Shown here: piece after piece, positions 1 to 8,729 of the stretch
Layout: each line of letters starts with the position of its first letter
Numbering within the stretch: the stretch's first letter is position 1
NCBI GenBank assembly: GCA_964444665.1
Contig: CAYUIE010000011.1
Location: 53,621 to 117,620, forward strand
DNA: 64,000 nt
Source: CAYZTY01 sp964444665
Lineage (GTDB): Bacteria > Planctomycetota > Phycisphaerae > Sedimentisphaerales > CAYZTY01
Reading direction: 5' to 3'
The notes under the pieces: model-generated
What the model was told of the DNA's origin: nothing
Database searches by the model: none
The model's input: the letters and a program-made list of their open reading frames with translations, nothing else
Made by a program: the position numbers and the translations under genes

Positions 1-32
1 GATTTAGGACTTATAAGAAGGCGAGGAAAAAA

Positions 33-788
33 ATGTCGGAGCAAAAGATGCTGATAGTTGATGGTTTGAGGGACGATATCCGCGAACCGGTGAAAATGTT
101 TGGCCAGAAGCTGATCGAAGATATCGGCGATAACCTGCAAAGCCTAAGTGTCGTAGGCAGCAGCCTGACAAGCGATTTTCGGCCCGGCAAAAGTGACATC
201 AACACGGTATTGGTCGTAGGCGAGCACAATATTGAACTACTGAATGCCCTGGCCGGTTTGGGAAAAGCTATGGGCAGGAAGCGAATCAAGGCACCGATAC
301 TTATGACGCCGGCTTATATTGAGCAGTCTCGTGACGTATTCGGAATCGAGTTTCTGGATTTTCAACTTATTCACCAGACGATTTTGGGGCTTGACCCGTT
401 CGAGGAGATGACTTTCGAGAAACAGCACGTACGGCTCCAGTGTGAACGTGAGCTAAAGGCGACACTTATCCGATTAAGACAGGGTTACATAGCAGCGGTT
501 AATCAAACAAAAATGATTCGACTGCTCTTAACCTCGACGGCAGGCGCGTTAATGCCGTTACTGAGGGCCATGCTATGGCTAAAAGAGCAGGATAGACCCA
601 GAGAAAGCACAAAAGTCTTCGACAAATCGGCAGAGATTTGTTCAATTGAGCCGGGAATACTAATAAAGACAAGACAGTGGCGAGACCAGAAGGTCCGGGC
701 GGAAAAGGAAGAGATTATCAATGCTTTTGGTTCCATATACAAAACCATCGAGCAATTAGCCGAGCTTGTTGATAAGCTTGAGGTTTGA
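33..788 (+). CDS. Nucleotidyltransferase-like protein
   Basis: A protein of 251 residues. Near residues 42-62 it has the pattern GSS..SDF..GKSDIN, which resembles the metal-binding GS-x(n)-DxD loop of the polymerase-beta nucleotidyltransferase fold. The second carboxylate is replaced by Asn (SDIN), so activity is uncertain. The rest is helix-rich with no recognisable second domain. No signal peptide is seen, so it is probably cytoplasmic. ATG follows a purine-rich GCGAGG site. It overlaps the next gene by four bases (ATGA-type junction), indicating co-transcription and translational coupling with the TPM protein and then LemA. The substrate cannot be inferred. Confidence 0.65.
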   Translation: MSEQKMLIVDGLRDDIREPVKMFGQKLIEDIGDNLQSLSVVGSSLTSDFRPGKSDINTVLVVGEHNIELLNALAGLGKAMGRKRIKAPILMTPAYIEQSRDVFGIEFLDFQLIHQTILGLDPFEEMTFEKQHVRLQCERELKATLIRLRQGYIAAVNQTKMIRLLLTSTAGALMPLLRAMLWLKEQDRPRESTKVFDKSAEICSIEPGILIKTRQWRDQKVRAEKEEIINAFGSIYKTIEQLAELVDKLEV

Positions 789-1561
789 TGAAGATGCGAA
801 TTCGCTTTTTCTTTTGTATCATTATTTTAGCTCTGACCACGACCTGCGGGGCTGCTGCAAAGGTAAGCCTGCCGCAGCCACGGCATTATGTCGAGGATTA
901 TTCCAACGTCATCGATGCGGACTATGAGCGGTCATTAAACGGCGTTCTGCAGGAGCTGGAACAGAAAACAACCGCACAGGTCATTGTCCTTACTATACTC
1001 ACAACGCAAGGCATTCCCATTGAACAGTACGCCATCGAGTTAGCCGAGCAATGGCAGCTTGGACAAAAAGGCAAAGACAACGGTCTGCTGTTTATGCTCG
1101 CTACGCAGGATGGGCGGTATCGTTTCGAGGTCGGTTATGGGCTGGAGGGTTTTATAACCGACCAGTACGCCGCACGGTTAGGCAGAGACATACTTGTGCC
1201 GTATCTGAAAAATGGTCAGTTCGGTCAGGGCATCTATGAAACCGGCCTTCGGATTGCGCAGCGAATCGCATCGGAAAGCGGTGTGCAGCTTTCTGGAATG
1301 CCGAAGCTGCAGCAATTGCCGCAGCAACGCAGAGGCATCCCATGTTGTGGCGGTATTCTCCCATTTTTGTTTTTTTTCCTGATTTTGGCAACTCGGGGGC
1401 GGATACTTTTCTGGATGTTGCCGTTTATGATTTTAGGCAACAGAGGGATGTTCTCGTCCGGCGGCAGCTTTGGTGGAGGCTCATTCGGAGGTGGTTTCGG
1501 CTCCTTTGGAGGTGGTGGTGGAGGCGGCTTCGGGGGTGGCGGAGCCGGCGGAAGCTGGTAA
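785..1561 (+). CDS. TPM-domain membrane protein (YgcG family)
   Basis: A protein of 258 residues with an N-terminal signal peptide (to about residue 25), then a TPM domain at about 30-150. The domain contains the typical YVEDYSNVID start and an RYRFEVGYGLEGFITD core. One or two hydrophobic segments follow at about 190-220. The C-terminus is very Gly-rich (GGGSFGG-type repeats ending GGAGGSW), the usual layout of YgcG-like proteins. It starts inside the stop of the preceding gene, and LemA follows directly. TPM and LemA genes are often paired; the biochemical role is poorly defined, possibly in membrane protein turnover or assembly. The family call is safe, the function is not. Confidence 0.85.
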   Translation: MMKMRIRFFFCIIILALTTTCGAAAKVSLPQPRHYVEDYSNVIDADYERSLNGVLQELEQKTTAQVIVLTILTTQGIPIEQYAIELAEQWQLGQKGKDNGLLFMLATQDGRYRFEVGYGLEGFITDQYAARLGRDILVPYLKNGQFGQGIYETGLRIAQRIASESGVQLSGMPKLQQLPQQRRGIPCCGGILPFLFFFLILATRGRILFWMLPFMILGNRGMFSSGGSFGGGSFGGGFGSFGGGGGGGFGGGGAGGSW

Positions 1562-1618
1562 GGCCGCGTGAAGGCTGGTAAAATGTTCTGTAATATAAAA
1601 TCTTTCTGGAGGTTAAGA

Positions 1619-2209
1619 ATGAAAGCACAAGGTAAAGGTTTGGGCATATTGATTATTGTATTAGTGATAATTGTTGTGCTGGGGCTTGGGATATTCAGAT
1701 GGTATATCTCCGGCTACAATAACGCTGTAAGAATCGACGAAGGAGCTAAAACCGCCTGGTCCAATGTCGATGCCACTCTGCAACGAAGGCTGGATTTGGT
1801 ACCTAATCTGGTCGAAACCGTCAAAGGCTATGCCGAGCACGAGAAAGAACTATTCGAAAACATCGCCCAGGCCCGCACAAAGTACTTCCAGGCTGATACG
1901 AGGGCAAAACAGATTGAAGCATCAAATGAATTGGGCGGTTTTCTGTCGCGCCTTCTATTGCTGCAGGAGAGTTATCCTGAATTGAAAGCGAATCAGAACT
2001 TTCTGGCCCTACAGGACAGCCTTGAGGGAACGGAAAACCGTATAACCGTGGCACGTACCCGGTACAATGAAGCAGCGAAGACACTTAATTCCTACAGGCG
2101 GGAGTTTTTTGGTTCTTTTTTCTGCAAACGGGCCGGTGTTAATAAGGTTGAATACTTCGAAGCTACCGAGGGCGCTCGAGAGGTCCCCAAGGTAGATTTT
2201 GGCGAGTAG
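1619..2209 (+). CDS. lemA: LemA family protein
   Basis: A protein of 196 residues with an N-terminal transmembrane segment (about residues 7-27) and a soluble helical LemA domain. The family core is visible in ...DATLQRRLDLVPNLVETV..., followed by long helices. I choose ATG 1619, preceded by a strong CTGGAGG site eight bases upstream, over the in-frame GTG at 1568, which has no such site and would put a charged extension before the membrane anchor. It is third in a cluster with the nucleotidyltransferase-like and TPM genes. The gene ends in TAG, which bears on the amber codon discussed for the E1 gene. Confidence 0.9.
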   Translation: MKAQGKGLGILIIVLVIIVVLGLGIFRWYISGYNNAVRIDEGAKTAWSNVDATLQRRLDLVPNLVETVKGYAEHEKELFENIAQARTKYFQADTRAKQIEASNELGGFLSRLLLLQESYPELKANQNFLALQDSLEGTENRITVARTRYNEAAKTLNSYRREFFGSFFCKRAGVNKVEYFEATEGAREVPKVDFGE

Positions 2210-2262
2210 CTTTAAACGCTGGGACACAACTTAAAGGTGGTCTTGCGGTAAATAATGAAAAC

Positions 2263-2335
<73 letters not shown>

Positions 2336-2417
2336 TACATATTCGGGTAATTTAACTAATTCAATTAAATATTACAAGAAAAATACACGCCCTGACAAAC
2401 AAGTGAAAAGTAAGAAA

Positions 2418-2954
2418 ATGGAAGTCAAAGTCAAAAACTCAGTCTTGCAATTGGTTGAAGGTGACATTACCCAGATGGCCGTGGACGCCATTGTCAACGC
2501 AGCCAATGCACAACTGATACTTGGCGGCGGAGTGGCAGGAGCAATAAGAAAGAAAGGTGGGCCGGAAATTCAGGCCCAGTGCGACAAAATCGGTGGGACT
2601 TTTGTCGGCGGTGCGGTTATAACCACCGGCGGCAAACTGAAAGCGAGCTATGTAATTCACGCAGTCGGTCCGCGAATGGGTGAAGGAGACGAGGGCCAAA
2701 AGCTAAAAAATGCTACGCTGAACTCACTCAAGCTGGCCGATGAAAAGAAGCTTAAGACTATCGCCTTTCCTGCAATCAGTACCGGCATCTTTGGTTTTCC
2801 CATTAAGCGATGCGCCGAGATAATGTTGGGTACAACTATTGATTATCTCAAAGGCGTAACCGAACTGCAAAAGGTGGTTTTTTGTCTTTTTGGGGCCGAC
2901 AGTTACGAAGTTTTTTGCAGCCAGCTTGAACACCAGATGGATAAAAGACAATGA
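2418..2954 (+). CDS. Macro-domain ADP-ribose hydrolase
   Basis: A protein of about 178 residues made of a single macro domain. Visible motifs are VDAIVNAANAQL (adenine-ribose binding Asn), the glycine-rich GGGVAGAI loop, YVIHAVGP, and the phosphate-binding AISTGIFGFPI loop. Family members remove ADP-ribose or O-acetyl-ADP-ribose adducts in the cytoplasm. ATG 2418 is taken as start because macro domains usually begin just before the VxLVxGDIT strand. An in-frame GTG at 2403 would add five residues. Neither start has a strong ribosome site. It is a stand-alone gene after tRNA-Lys. Confidence 0.85.
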   Translation: MEVKVKNSVLQLVEGDITQMAVDAIVNAANAQLILGGGVAGAIRKKGGPEIQAQCDKIGGTFVGGAVITTGGKLKASYVIHAVGPRMGEGDEGQKLKNATLNSLKLADEKKLKTIAFPAISTGIFGFPIKRCAEIMLGTTIDYLKGVTELQKVVFCLFGADSYEVFCSQLEHQMDKRQ

Positions 2955-3132
2955 TTTTCAGAAACACATGTTTATCCATGTTACCTTATAGACCTCCGGG
3001 GAAGTCCATTATGTTAAATTCCTCTGAATACTGGCCTGTATGTACCTTTTACCCGCCTATGAATTGTACTTAGCGCAAAGAAAAAGCCGTGAATAACTCA
3101 CAGCCTGAAGATTTCTGAAGCATTTTTTAGAA

Positions 3133-3939
3133 TTACTTTTTACGTCTCTTTAACAGTGCCAAACCACCAAGGCCAAATAATAACAATGTTGCAGGTTCGG
3201 GAATCGCTCTTATCTCCACCACAAAATCATTGTAGTCGAGGTCCGAGCCATCTCCGAATCGCACGTCTTCCATAAATATCGCATAGACGGTTTCGTTTGA
3301 GCTGGCATTTTCTATTAAGTACGTGACCATATGGTCCTCTCCGACACAGTGGGAGTGCGCATCGGGCTTCGACCACCATTCCATACCTGGCCCCCACCAG
3401 GGACAACGAGTAGCTTGATAGCCCCAGAGGAATTCTTCGCCCTGTGTGATTGAAAAAACAAATCCGGGACCGCCTATGTCTGATTCATCAACCAATAGTT
3501 CGAAATCAGTGCCCAGCCCGCCTCCATTCCAGCCGAAGGCCTGTTGATAACTCGCATATTTGGCATAAGCAGTTACTGTTACTTTACCATCCGTCCATAT
3601 CTGGTCAACGTCATTGGGTTGGTGGGCATAAACGTGAGTTGTGTCATTGTACAAATCATCATAGTCCCAAACTCTGAGGGCGTTAATATTCCCACCTATA
3701 CCACCATCTACGTAATCCACTCCAATGGGATCAAATGACCCACCATAAATGTCTTCAAGAATTTCGCGATGATTTGGTTCGCCCCACTCTGGCACAGGAG
3801 GATTAACTGGTGTGTGCCCATATATACCAAATGCGCTTGTTGCACTTATCACAACAAACGCTGCAATAACAACCGAACTAATAACAACCTCTCCCTTAAA
3901 CAACTTCCTCCTCCTTACCCTTCTTCTGAAGCCGTACAT
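3133..3939 (-). CDS. PEP-CTERM sorting-domain exported protein
   Basis: A protein of 268 residues. The N-terminus is basic (RRRVRRRK) followed by a hydrophobic export segment to about residue 40. The C-terminus is a textbook PEP-CTERM signal: a PEPAT motif, a hydrophobic stretch (LLLFGLGGLALL), then a basic KRRKK tail, which is recognised and processed by an exosortase at the membrane. The central part ends in a DxDYNDFVVEI strand like those of DUF4114-type beta-rich domains. It is likely exported to the surface or matrix. An AAGGAG site lies about 13 bases before the ATG. No exosortase gene lies in this window. The precise function is unknown. Confidence 0.8.
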   Translation of the reverse strand: MYGFRRRVRRRKLFKGEVVISSVVIAAFVVISATSAFGIYGHTPVNPPVPEWGEPNHREILEDIYGGSFDPIGVDYVDGGIGGNINALRVWDYDDLYNDTTHVYAHQPNDVDQIWTDGKVTVTAYAKYASYQQAFGWNGGGLGTDFELLVDESDIGGPGFVFSITQGEEFLWGYQATRCPWWGPGMEWWSKPDAHSHCVGEDHMVTYLIENASSNETVYAIFMEDVRFGDGSDLDYNDFVVEIRAIPEPATLLLFGLGGLALLKRRKK

Positions 3940-4202
3940 GCTGTTTTTATAGCTCCTTATGATGTATATTACTTTATCAAAAACATAAACAGAGTCAAGA
4001 AAAAAAATGAAATTTTTGAAAAAAATAAAGAATTTTTTGTCGGGATTCCAAAAAAGCGTATTAATTCATAAAAAAGCCTTAAAATTAAGCATAAAAAAGA
4101 AGAGTAATTAAAAGCAATTACAGTATTAGTATGTCCGTTTAATATCACAAATCCGTGAATTAATCTTGCAAAGTCTTGTGAAAAAGACGTAATGATTTTT
4201 AT

Positions 4203-4865
4203 TTATGGTAGAGATTGCTTGTATGACTTAACGTGTCTATTCGCTGAAGTTCTTCCCGCCAACTCTCTCATTGCTTCACATTGTATGCCTTTGTCATAAA
4301 GCTTTCCCTTGTTGACTGCATATATAGTAAGCGCGATACTATTAATACAATTCTGGTTTTGCCGCCGGATTAGTTCATTAAAAGCAAGCTTTCTAATCGT
4401 TACATCGTTCTCGTCTTTTCCTTCAGTGTTATGAACAACCTGCAGCAAAATGTCCAGGTCTAACAGATCCATACCGCCTTTTGTATTTCGAGTCCTTTTC
4501 CTGGATGACAATCTCTTTGCCTTTTGTTGATTGGATATATTAGAGCTGTCGAGAGGTACCAAAGCAGATCTCGTAGCCTTTGCAGTATGAACATGTATAT
4601 CCTGTATGTCGGCTTGATGTTTTTCTTTATGTCGAGAGAAGCTTGTGCTTTGTTGGCGAAACTGCCAGGAGGACCCAGTATAATCAGGTCTTGTGCTCCT
4701 AAGGTTCTTCTTATTTTCTTTAAGGTTATCCGGCTTGTTTCTGACAAATGTATATACACCCCATGAAGCTGCAAGGATTACAATAACCAGTATTTGCATC
4801 CAAATGGCATTTTCCCAGTCACCAACGCCGGCCACAAGAATTATTTGTTTAAGAAAAGGATTCAT
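4203..4865 (-). CDS. Membrane-anchored protein of unknown function, paralog of next gene
   Basis: A protein of 220 residues. It has one N-terminal transmembrane segment (about 20-42, IWMQILVIVILAASWGVYTF), then a basic, Ser/Thr-rich linker, then a C-terminal domain at about 130-210. That domain contains LLDLDILLQVV, NDVTIRKLAFNELIRR and GIQCEAMRELAGRT. It is clearly shared with the protein at 5064-5417 on the same strand, so the two are tandem paralogs. I do not recognise the domain. The linker suggests the domain is held away from the membrane on the cytoplasmic side, but topology is inferred. Confidence 0.6.
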   Translation of the reverse strand: MNPFLKQIILVAGVGDWENAIWMQILVIVILAASWGVYTFVRNKPDNLKENKKNLRSTRPDYTGSSWQFRQQSTSFSRHKEKHQADIQDIHVHTAKATRSALVPLDSSNISNQQKAKRLSSRKRTRNTKGGMDLLDLDILLQVVHNTEGKDENDVTIRKLAFNELIRRQNQNCINSIALTIYAVNKGKLYDKGIQCEAMRELAGRTSANRHVKSYKQSLP

Positions 4866-5063
4866 ATTTCTGTGGCCACATCCTTAGCTCTTTTTTAACC
4901 GGTAACTTCACTGATTTATAATTAATTGCTCTGGATAATAATATTATCTGAATTGTATGATTATGTACTACAACTTCTCTGTACAATAATTGACGTGGAC
5001 AGGTGTTTAAAACGCCAATAGTTAAATCAAAACCTTAAAAAGACCAAAAAAAACAGGATACCA

Positions 5064-5417
5064 TTAAGTCGCATTTTTGGTCTGCATAGTCCTTCTTGTC
5101 AGTTCCTTCATCGCCTCACACTGGATAACCTTGCCGTAAAGATTTCCCTTCACTGCATACACGGCTAATGCATTGCTGTCAATCTGAGTCTGGTTCTCCC
5201 GGCGAAGTATTTCATTAAAAGTAAGTTTTCGCATCGTTACATCATGATTGTCATTACCTTTAGTATCCTCAATAACGCCCAGCAGGAAATCCAGCTCTAA
5301 TAGTTCCATACCACCGCCAACATCGCCTTTTCTTTTCTCGCCCGGTTCTTGTTTTGGTATCTTCTGTGCCGTCGTATCTGTCATTTGAAATGTGGGCTCT
5401 GTTGTCTTACCTGTCAT
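5064..5417 (-). CDS. Small soluble paralog of the upstream-type domain
   Basis: A protein of about 117 residues carrying only the domain seen at the C-terminus of the protein at 4203-4865 (LLELDFLLGVI, HDVTMRKLTFNEILRR, IQCEAMKELTRRT). It has no transmembrane segment. ATG 5417 has an excellent AAGGAG site seven bases upstream, so I prefer it to the in-frame ATG at 5462, which would add 15 mostly basic residues. A pair with one membrane-tethered and one free copy of the same domain may interact or may simply reflect duplication. Function unknown. Confidence 0.6.
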   Translation of the reverse strand: MTGKTTEPTFQMTDTTAQKIPKQEPGEKRKGDVGGGMELLELDFLLGVIEDTKGNDNHDVTMRKLTFNEILRRENQTQIDSNALAVYAVKGNLYGKVIQCEAMKELTRRTMQTKNAT

Positions 5418-5732
5418 TTTTTTCTCCTTGTAATTCCTTTCTCTAAGCTTTTTCCACTTCATATCCGTATGCTTCCCGTTCCTAAAAAAATATCCTGTAA
5501 AAATAATTCCCGAATAGTTTGCCTTATTCTGTTGTCAAATCCGTCTTATATAACTTTTTACATATTTAATAAATAATCATTTAGAGCATAAGGTTTTTTA
5601 TGTCAAGTATTTTTTATGTGCATCCGTGTAGAACTACATATTATCCATCTACAACTGGTATAGCTTTGTAGTGTTGAAGAAATGTTGAATGAAATGCGAC
5701 CTGATGGTCTAAGTGGTTTAGGAGCACCTCAT
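5418..5732. other. Gene-free stretch with repeat copy
   Basis: About 315 bases, AT-rich, with no coding signal except the repeat at 5673-5757, which runs into the end of the NqrB/RnfD-type gene. Confidence 0.6.
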
Positions 5733-5757
5733 TTAAGAAAGAAAGCGGCTGGCCGTT
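5673..5757 (+). repeat. Dispersed repeat, copy A
   Basis: These 85 bases align without gaps to 14289-14373 at about 74 identities; nearly all differences are transitions. The first 18 bases (GTTGAAGAAATGTTGAAT) also occur at 17436-17453. On the plus strand a frame beginning MLNEMRPDGL stays open through the repeat, so it may be the relic of a coding mobile element. Its right end overlaps the 3' end of the NqrB/RnfD-type gene. Confidence 0.75.
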
Positions 5758-6452
5758 TTGGTAATAAAAAGATAAATACCCCCAATTAAAATTAAAACTG
5801 CGTTGGTCACTCCCATTGTTCCGCTTATCCTGCCTGAAAGCAGACCTTTAAGCAAAGCAACTTTTCTCAACTTAACTGTCTTGTCCTCGGCAATATCAAA
5901 CGGAATTGTTTCAGCGGCCTTCTGGTCACTATCCAGAACTATCTTGCCGGCTTTGAGGTACGCCATTGGTGAAGCCGATGTTACGACATCTGCGTTTACG
6001 GCAGTTGTCCATTTATCCAGCGCACCCCATAATCCATCGGCCGGCCTGGCCCAGGCCGCTGTCAGTGCGACGGGAAAACATATATAAACAAAACACCTTC
6101 CCGCTAGTGCCGGGTTGAAGATGTTTCGCCCAAAACCGCCGAAAATCTCTTTTGCAAACATAACCGAAAAAATAACACCGATTGTCAGCACATGAAAAGG
6201 AACCGTGGGAGGCATTACAAGTGCAAATAGTGTTGTCGTAACGAAGAGAGCTTCGCTTACCAGCTCACCACGAAGACGAGCAAAGACAAGCTCTGTAACA
6301 AATCCAACTAATCCAGCCCAAATTACTATAACAAGGCTTCGCCAGCCGAAAAAGTAAATACCCCCGGCAATACACGGCACAAGCGCCAGCAGGACACGCC
6401 TCATTATCGCCTGCTTTAACAGGATTTTGACTACCGGCCTTTCCTGTTTCAC
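5733..6452 (-). CDS. NqrB/RnfD-type membrane subunit, C-terminally truncated
   Basis: A protein of 239 residues starting at GTG 6452. It has many transmembrane helices and matches the N-terminal two thirds of the NqrB/RnfD/RnfD-like family, the flavin-bearing membrane subunits of Na+-translocating NADH:quinone or ferredoxin:NAD oxidoreductases. Signals are ALVMPPTVPFHVL, FGGFGRNIFNPALAG and GRISGTMGVTNAVLILIGG. Family members usually have 320-400 residues. Here the frame ends a few residues after the motif that normally precedes the last helices, exactly where repeat copy A begins. No other nqr or rnf genes are nearby. It is probably a decayed gene or one truncated by the repeat. Confidence 0.7.
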   Translation of the reverse strand: MKQERPVVKILLKQAIMRRVLLALVPCIAGGIYFFGWRSLVIVIWAGLVGFVTELVFARLRGELVSEALFVTTTLFALVMPPTVPFHVLTIGVIFSVMFAKEIFGGFGRNIFNPALAGRCFVYICFPVALTAAWARPADGLWGALDKWTTAVNADVVTSASPMAYLKAGKIVLDSDQKAAETIPFDIAEDKTVKLRKVALLKGLLSGRISGTMGVTNAVLILIGGIYLFITKTASRFLS

Positions 6453-6496
6453 GTTGGTGTGCTTCTATAATTTAAAGTTTAAACGAATCCCGTGAA

Positions 6497-7522
6497 TTAA
6501 TCTGATGATGACCCGTATCCCGGCAACTGTCCTGCAAGCAACTTTCCAATGGGCTTTAACGTGTCGATTTTCATAAGAATAATCCGAACAACAGCGGTCA
6601 TCGGAACTGCGAGGAACATGCCGGGTATCCCCCACAGCAAACCCCAAAAAGATAAAGCCAGCAGGATGGTTATTGGATGCAAATGTAAACCTTTGCCCAT
6701 CAACCTCGGTTCAATTCCATTTCCAATTACCATTTGAATCGCTCCGGGTATACCCACTACAAGGATAATCAACAAGGGATTTTGAAACTGGGCTACTGCT
6801 ATAGGAATCGGCAGCAAAGTGGCAATGATTGAGCCGACCGATGGAATAAAATTCAAAAGAAAAGCGAGTATCCCGAATACATTCGCTAATTCGAGTTTGA
6901 ATAACGCCAAAACAGCCCAAACTATAAGCCCCGTTACCGTAGATACTATTGCTTTGATTGTGATATAACGGCGAATCTGCTGGTCGATATCGGAGTAAAT
7001 ACCCTTGTGGATTACGTATGAATTTCTACCTATCAGCAAAAAAATCACGAAGATTGTAACCAGAACAGTGCTGGAGATAAATCCAAAAGCAGTACCGAAA
7101 GCATTTGTGATAAGTTTAGGAACACGATTTTGCAGTGTTACCAAAATTTCATCTTTGTTAGGACTGAAGCCCCAGGCCTTGATTTTCTGAAGTACAATTT
7201 CAATGAACCTTATGAAACTATCGCTGTAACGCCCGGCGGTAGATACGATAGACTGAATCGCCTGGCTTACGGCCAGAAAGAGAATTGTAAGAATAATCAA
7301 AACAATGATTAAAGTAATTGTAATCGCTAATACCCTCGGAATTTTTAAACGAATAACCTGGAAATCAAGAATAGGTGAAATAAGCAATGAGATGAAAACC
7401 GCCAGCACAAACGGTATTAGCACGGAGCGGGCGTAAATAAGTACAATACCAATTGAAACTATAGCAATAATAACCAGCGAGGCAACAACTAAAGTATTCT
7501 TCTCTTCTCGTAAATCAGTCAT
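6497..7522 (-). CDS. AI-2E family transporter (PerM/YhhT-like permease)
   Basis: A protein of 341 residues with about eight hydrophobic helices: three at the N-terminus (to about residue 100), a soluble middle, and the family's hydrophobic C-terminal block with FLLNFIPSVGSIIATLLPIP and GNGIEPRLMGKGLHLHP. These are the typical signatures of the AI-2E/UPF0118 family, inner-membrane permeases or ion antiporters of varied substrate. Length is normal. The gene reads in the same direction as the truncated NqrB/RnfD-type gene, 44 bases apart, but no functional link is known. Substrate undetermined. Confidence 0.88.
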   Translation of the reverse strand: MTDLREEKNTLVVASLVIIAIVSIGIVLIYARSVLIPFVLAVFISLLISPILDFQVIRLKIPRVLAITITLIIVLIILTILFLAVSQAIQSIVSTAGRYSDSFIRFIEIVLQKIKAWGFSPNKDEILVTLQNRVPKLITNAFGTAFGFISSTVLVTIFVIFLLIGRNSYVIHKGIYSDIDQQIRRYITIKAIVSTVTGLIVWAVLALFKLELANVFGILAFLLNFIPSVGSIIATLLPIPIAVAQFQNPLLIILVVGIPGAIQMVIGNGIEPRLMGKGLHLHPITILLALSFWGLLWGIPGMFLAVPMTAVVRIILMKIDTLKPIGKLLAGQLPGYGSSSD

Positions 7523-7664
7523 ATTTTTACCAGGTAGTATATGAAAAAGTCATATTCATATTATCATCTCATCCCGTTTTTCATATCCCAATAATCAAGT
7601 TCAAAACAATGTCGAACGACATCCAGCCTAAACCGGCGCCCAGAAATCAGCAACAAATATTTTT

Positions 7665-8156
7665 TCAGTTTATGTCAGCTCCGTTTTCAAGGAGCAGCTT
7701 TACAGCCTTTATGTGCCCCTTGCCAGCTGCAATGTTTAAAGGCGTGCTGCCATGCTTATCTCTGGCATTCACATCGGCTCCCTTGGAAATCAGGACTTCC
7801 ATTACCTCCAATCGGTTCATAGAGGCTGCTTTGTACAAAGGAGTATTCTGCGACCATCCGTATCTTTTTTCTTTGTCATTTACGTTGAAACCCTTATTTA
7901 TGAGAAAATCCACAACTCGATAATATCCCTTTTCAGCTGCGTCATGAAGGCGTTTGCCATGTGTTTTCCAACTTCCTTTTTCAACAGTCCCGTCGAACAA
8001 TGTCCCACATTCTTTTAAGAATCTTGCTTCCGCTTCTGAAATCTGGCAGGCAGTCTCGGGTGTTCTGGCTTTTGTGGATATAATGCCAGTTTTTGCTGAT
8101 GTAATCATGACTATAATTAAAAACGATATCAAGCAGGATAGTTTAATAGGTTTCAT
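7665..8156 (-). CDS. Exported ankyrin-repeat protein
   Basis: A protein of about 163 residues. It begins with a signal peptide (MKPIKLSCLISFLIIVMITS), followed by a short linker and at least three ankyrin repeats from about residue 65: GKRLHDAAEKGYYRVVDFLI, NTPLYKAASMNRLEVMEVLI and STPLNIAAGKGHIKAVKLLL. Ankyrin repeats mediate protein binding, here probably in the periplasm. I prefer ATG 8156 (weak GTGAGG site) to the GTG at 8168. The protein ends directly after a repeat (GADIN), so a further repeat could have been lost. Confidence 0.75.
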   Translation of the reverse strand: MKPIKLSCLISFLIIVMITSAKTGIISTKARTPETACQISEAEARFLKECGTLFDGTVEKGSWKTHGKRLHDAAEKGYYRVVDFLINKGFNVNDKEKRYGWSQNTPLYKAASMNRLEVMEVLISKGADVNARDKHGSTPLNIAAGKGHIKAVKLLLENGADIN

Positions 8157-8228
8157 TTTTAGCCTCACTATAAGAATAGTTTTGAATCACTCTTTCCCTA
8201 AGGCTTGGATATAAAGAATAAGGAATTT

Positions 8229-8603
8229 TTAAGGTTTTGGATTTTTGGAATCTTGCGAGGAATTTGATATTACCCAAGGAGTTCCTTCAAGAGCATCTTT
8301 GATTATTGTTGTTAAACTTTTATCATAAATTATAATGTTTTTTGTATCACGATTAAATGTATCAACTCTGCAGGCAAAATTTGTTATTATTTTTAATAAT
8401 TTTTTCTTTCTTCTAAAAAATCCCTTTCCTCCATAAATATAATCATCAACTCCTGCAACTTCTACGCCGCCATACCATAACCTTATTGTATCAGACCTTA
8501 TCCTTTCATGTCTTTTTATTTTTAATTTTAATCCCGGCCTGGCTTCTCTTACTTTTCTTGTTAAGTATTCACAACAAGCTTCTTGTTTAGGCTCCCAATT
8601 CAT
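8229..8603 (-). CDS. Hypothetical protein downstream of the Ubl operon
   Basis: A basic protein of 124 residues that I do not recognise. It has no signal peptide or transmembrane helix. Features are two Cys near the start (ACCEY), a Lys/Arg-rich middle (RRKKKLLK) and a mixed alpha/beta appearance. Base composition is clearly more AT-rich than the upstream operon, which suggests separate acquisition. It follows the E1-like gene by about 126 bases on the same strand, so it could be transcribed with the operon, but the spacing is larger than between the operon genes. Confidence 0.5.
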   Translation of the reverse strand: MNWEPKQEACCEYLTRKVREARPGLKLKIKRHERIRSDTIRLWYGGVEVAGVDDYIYGGKGFFRRKKKLLKIITNFACRVDTFNRDTKNIIIYDKSLTTIIKDALEGTPWVISNSSQDSKNPKP

Positions 8604-8729
8604 TTTTAATCAGAGCTTTCTTTCCCTTAGGGCTTAGATAATACAGGTATTTTACCAATATGTTTGTATCCACGCAAACCATAACCTTGTTCTCTTAATG
8701 CTAAAAACAATCTCTAACTTTCCTCATGG

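Noticed and set aside
1234..1647. Long minus-strand Pro-rich frame opposite the TPM gene
   Set aside because: It is the antisense of the Gly-rich tail and has no independent support.
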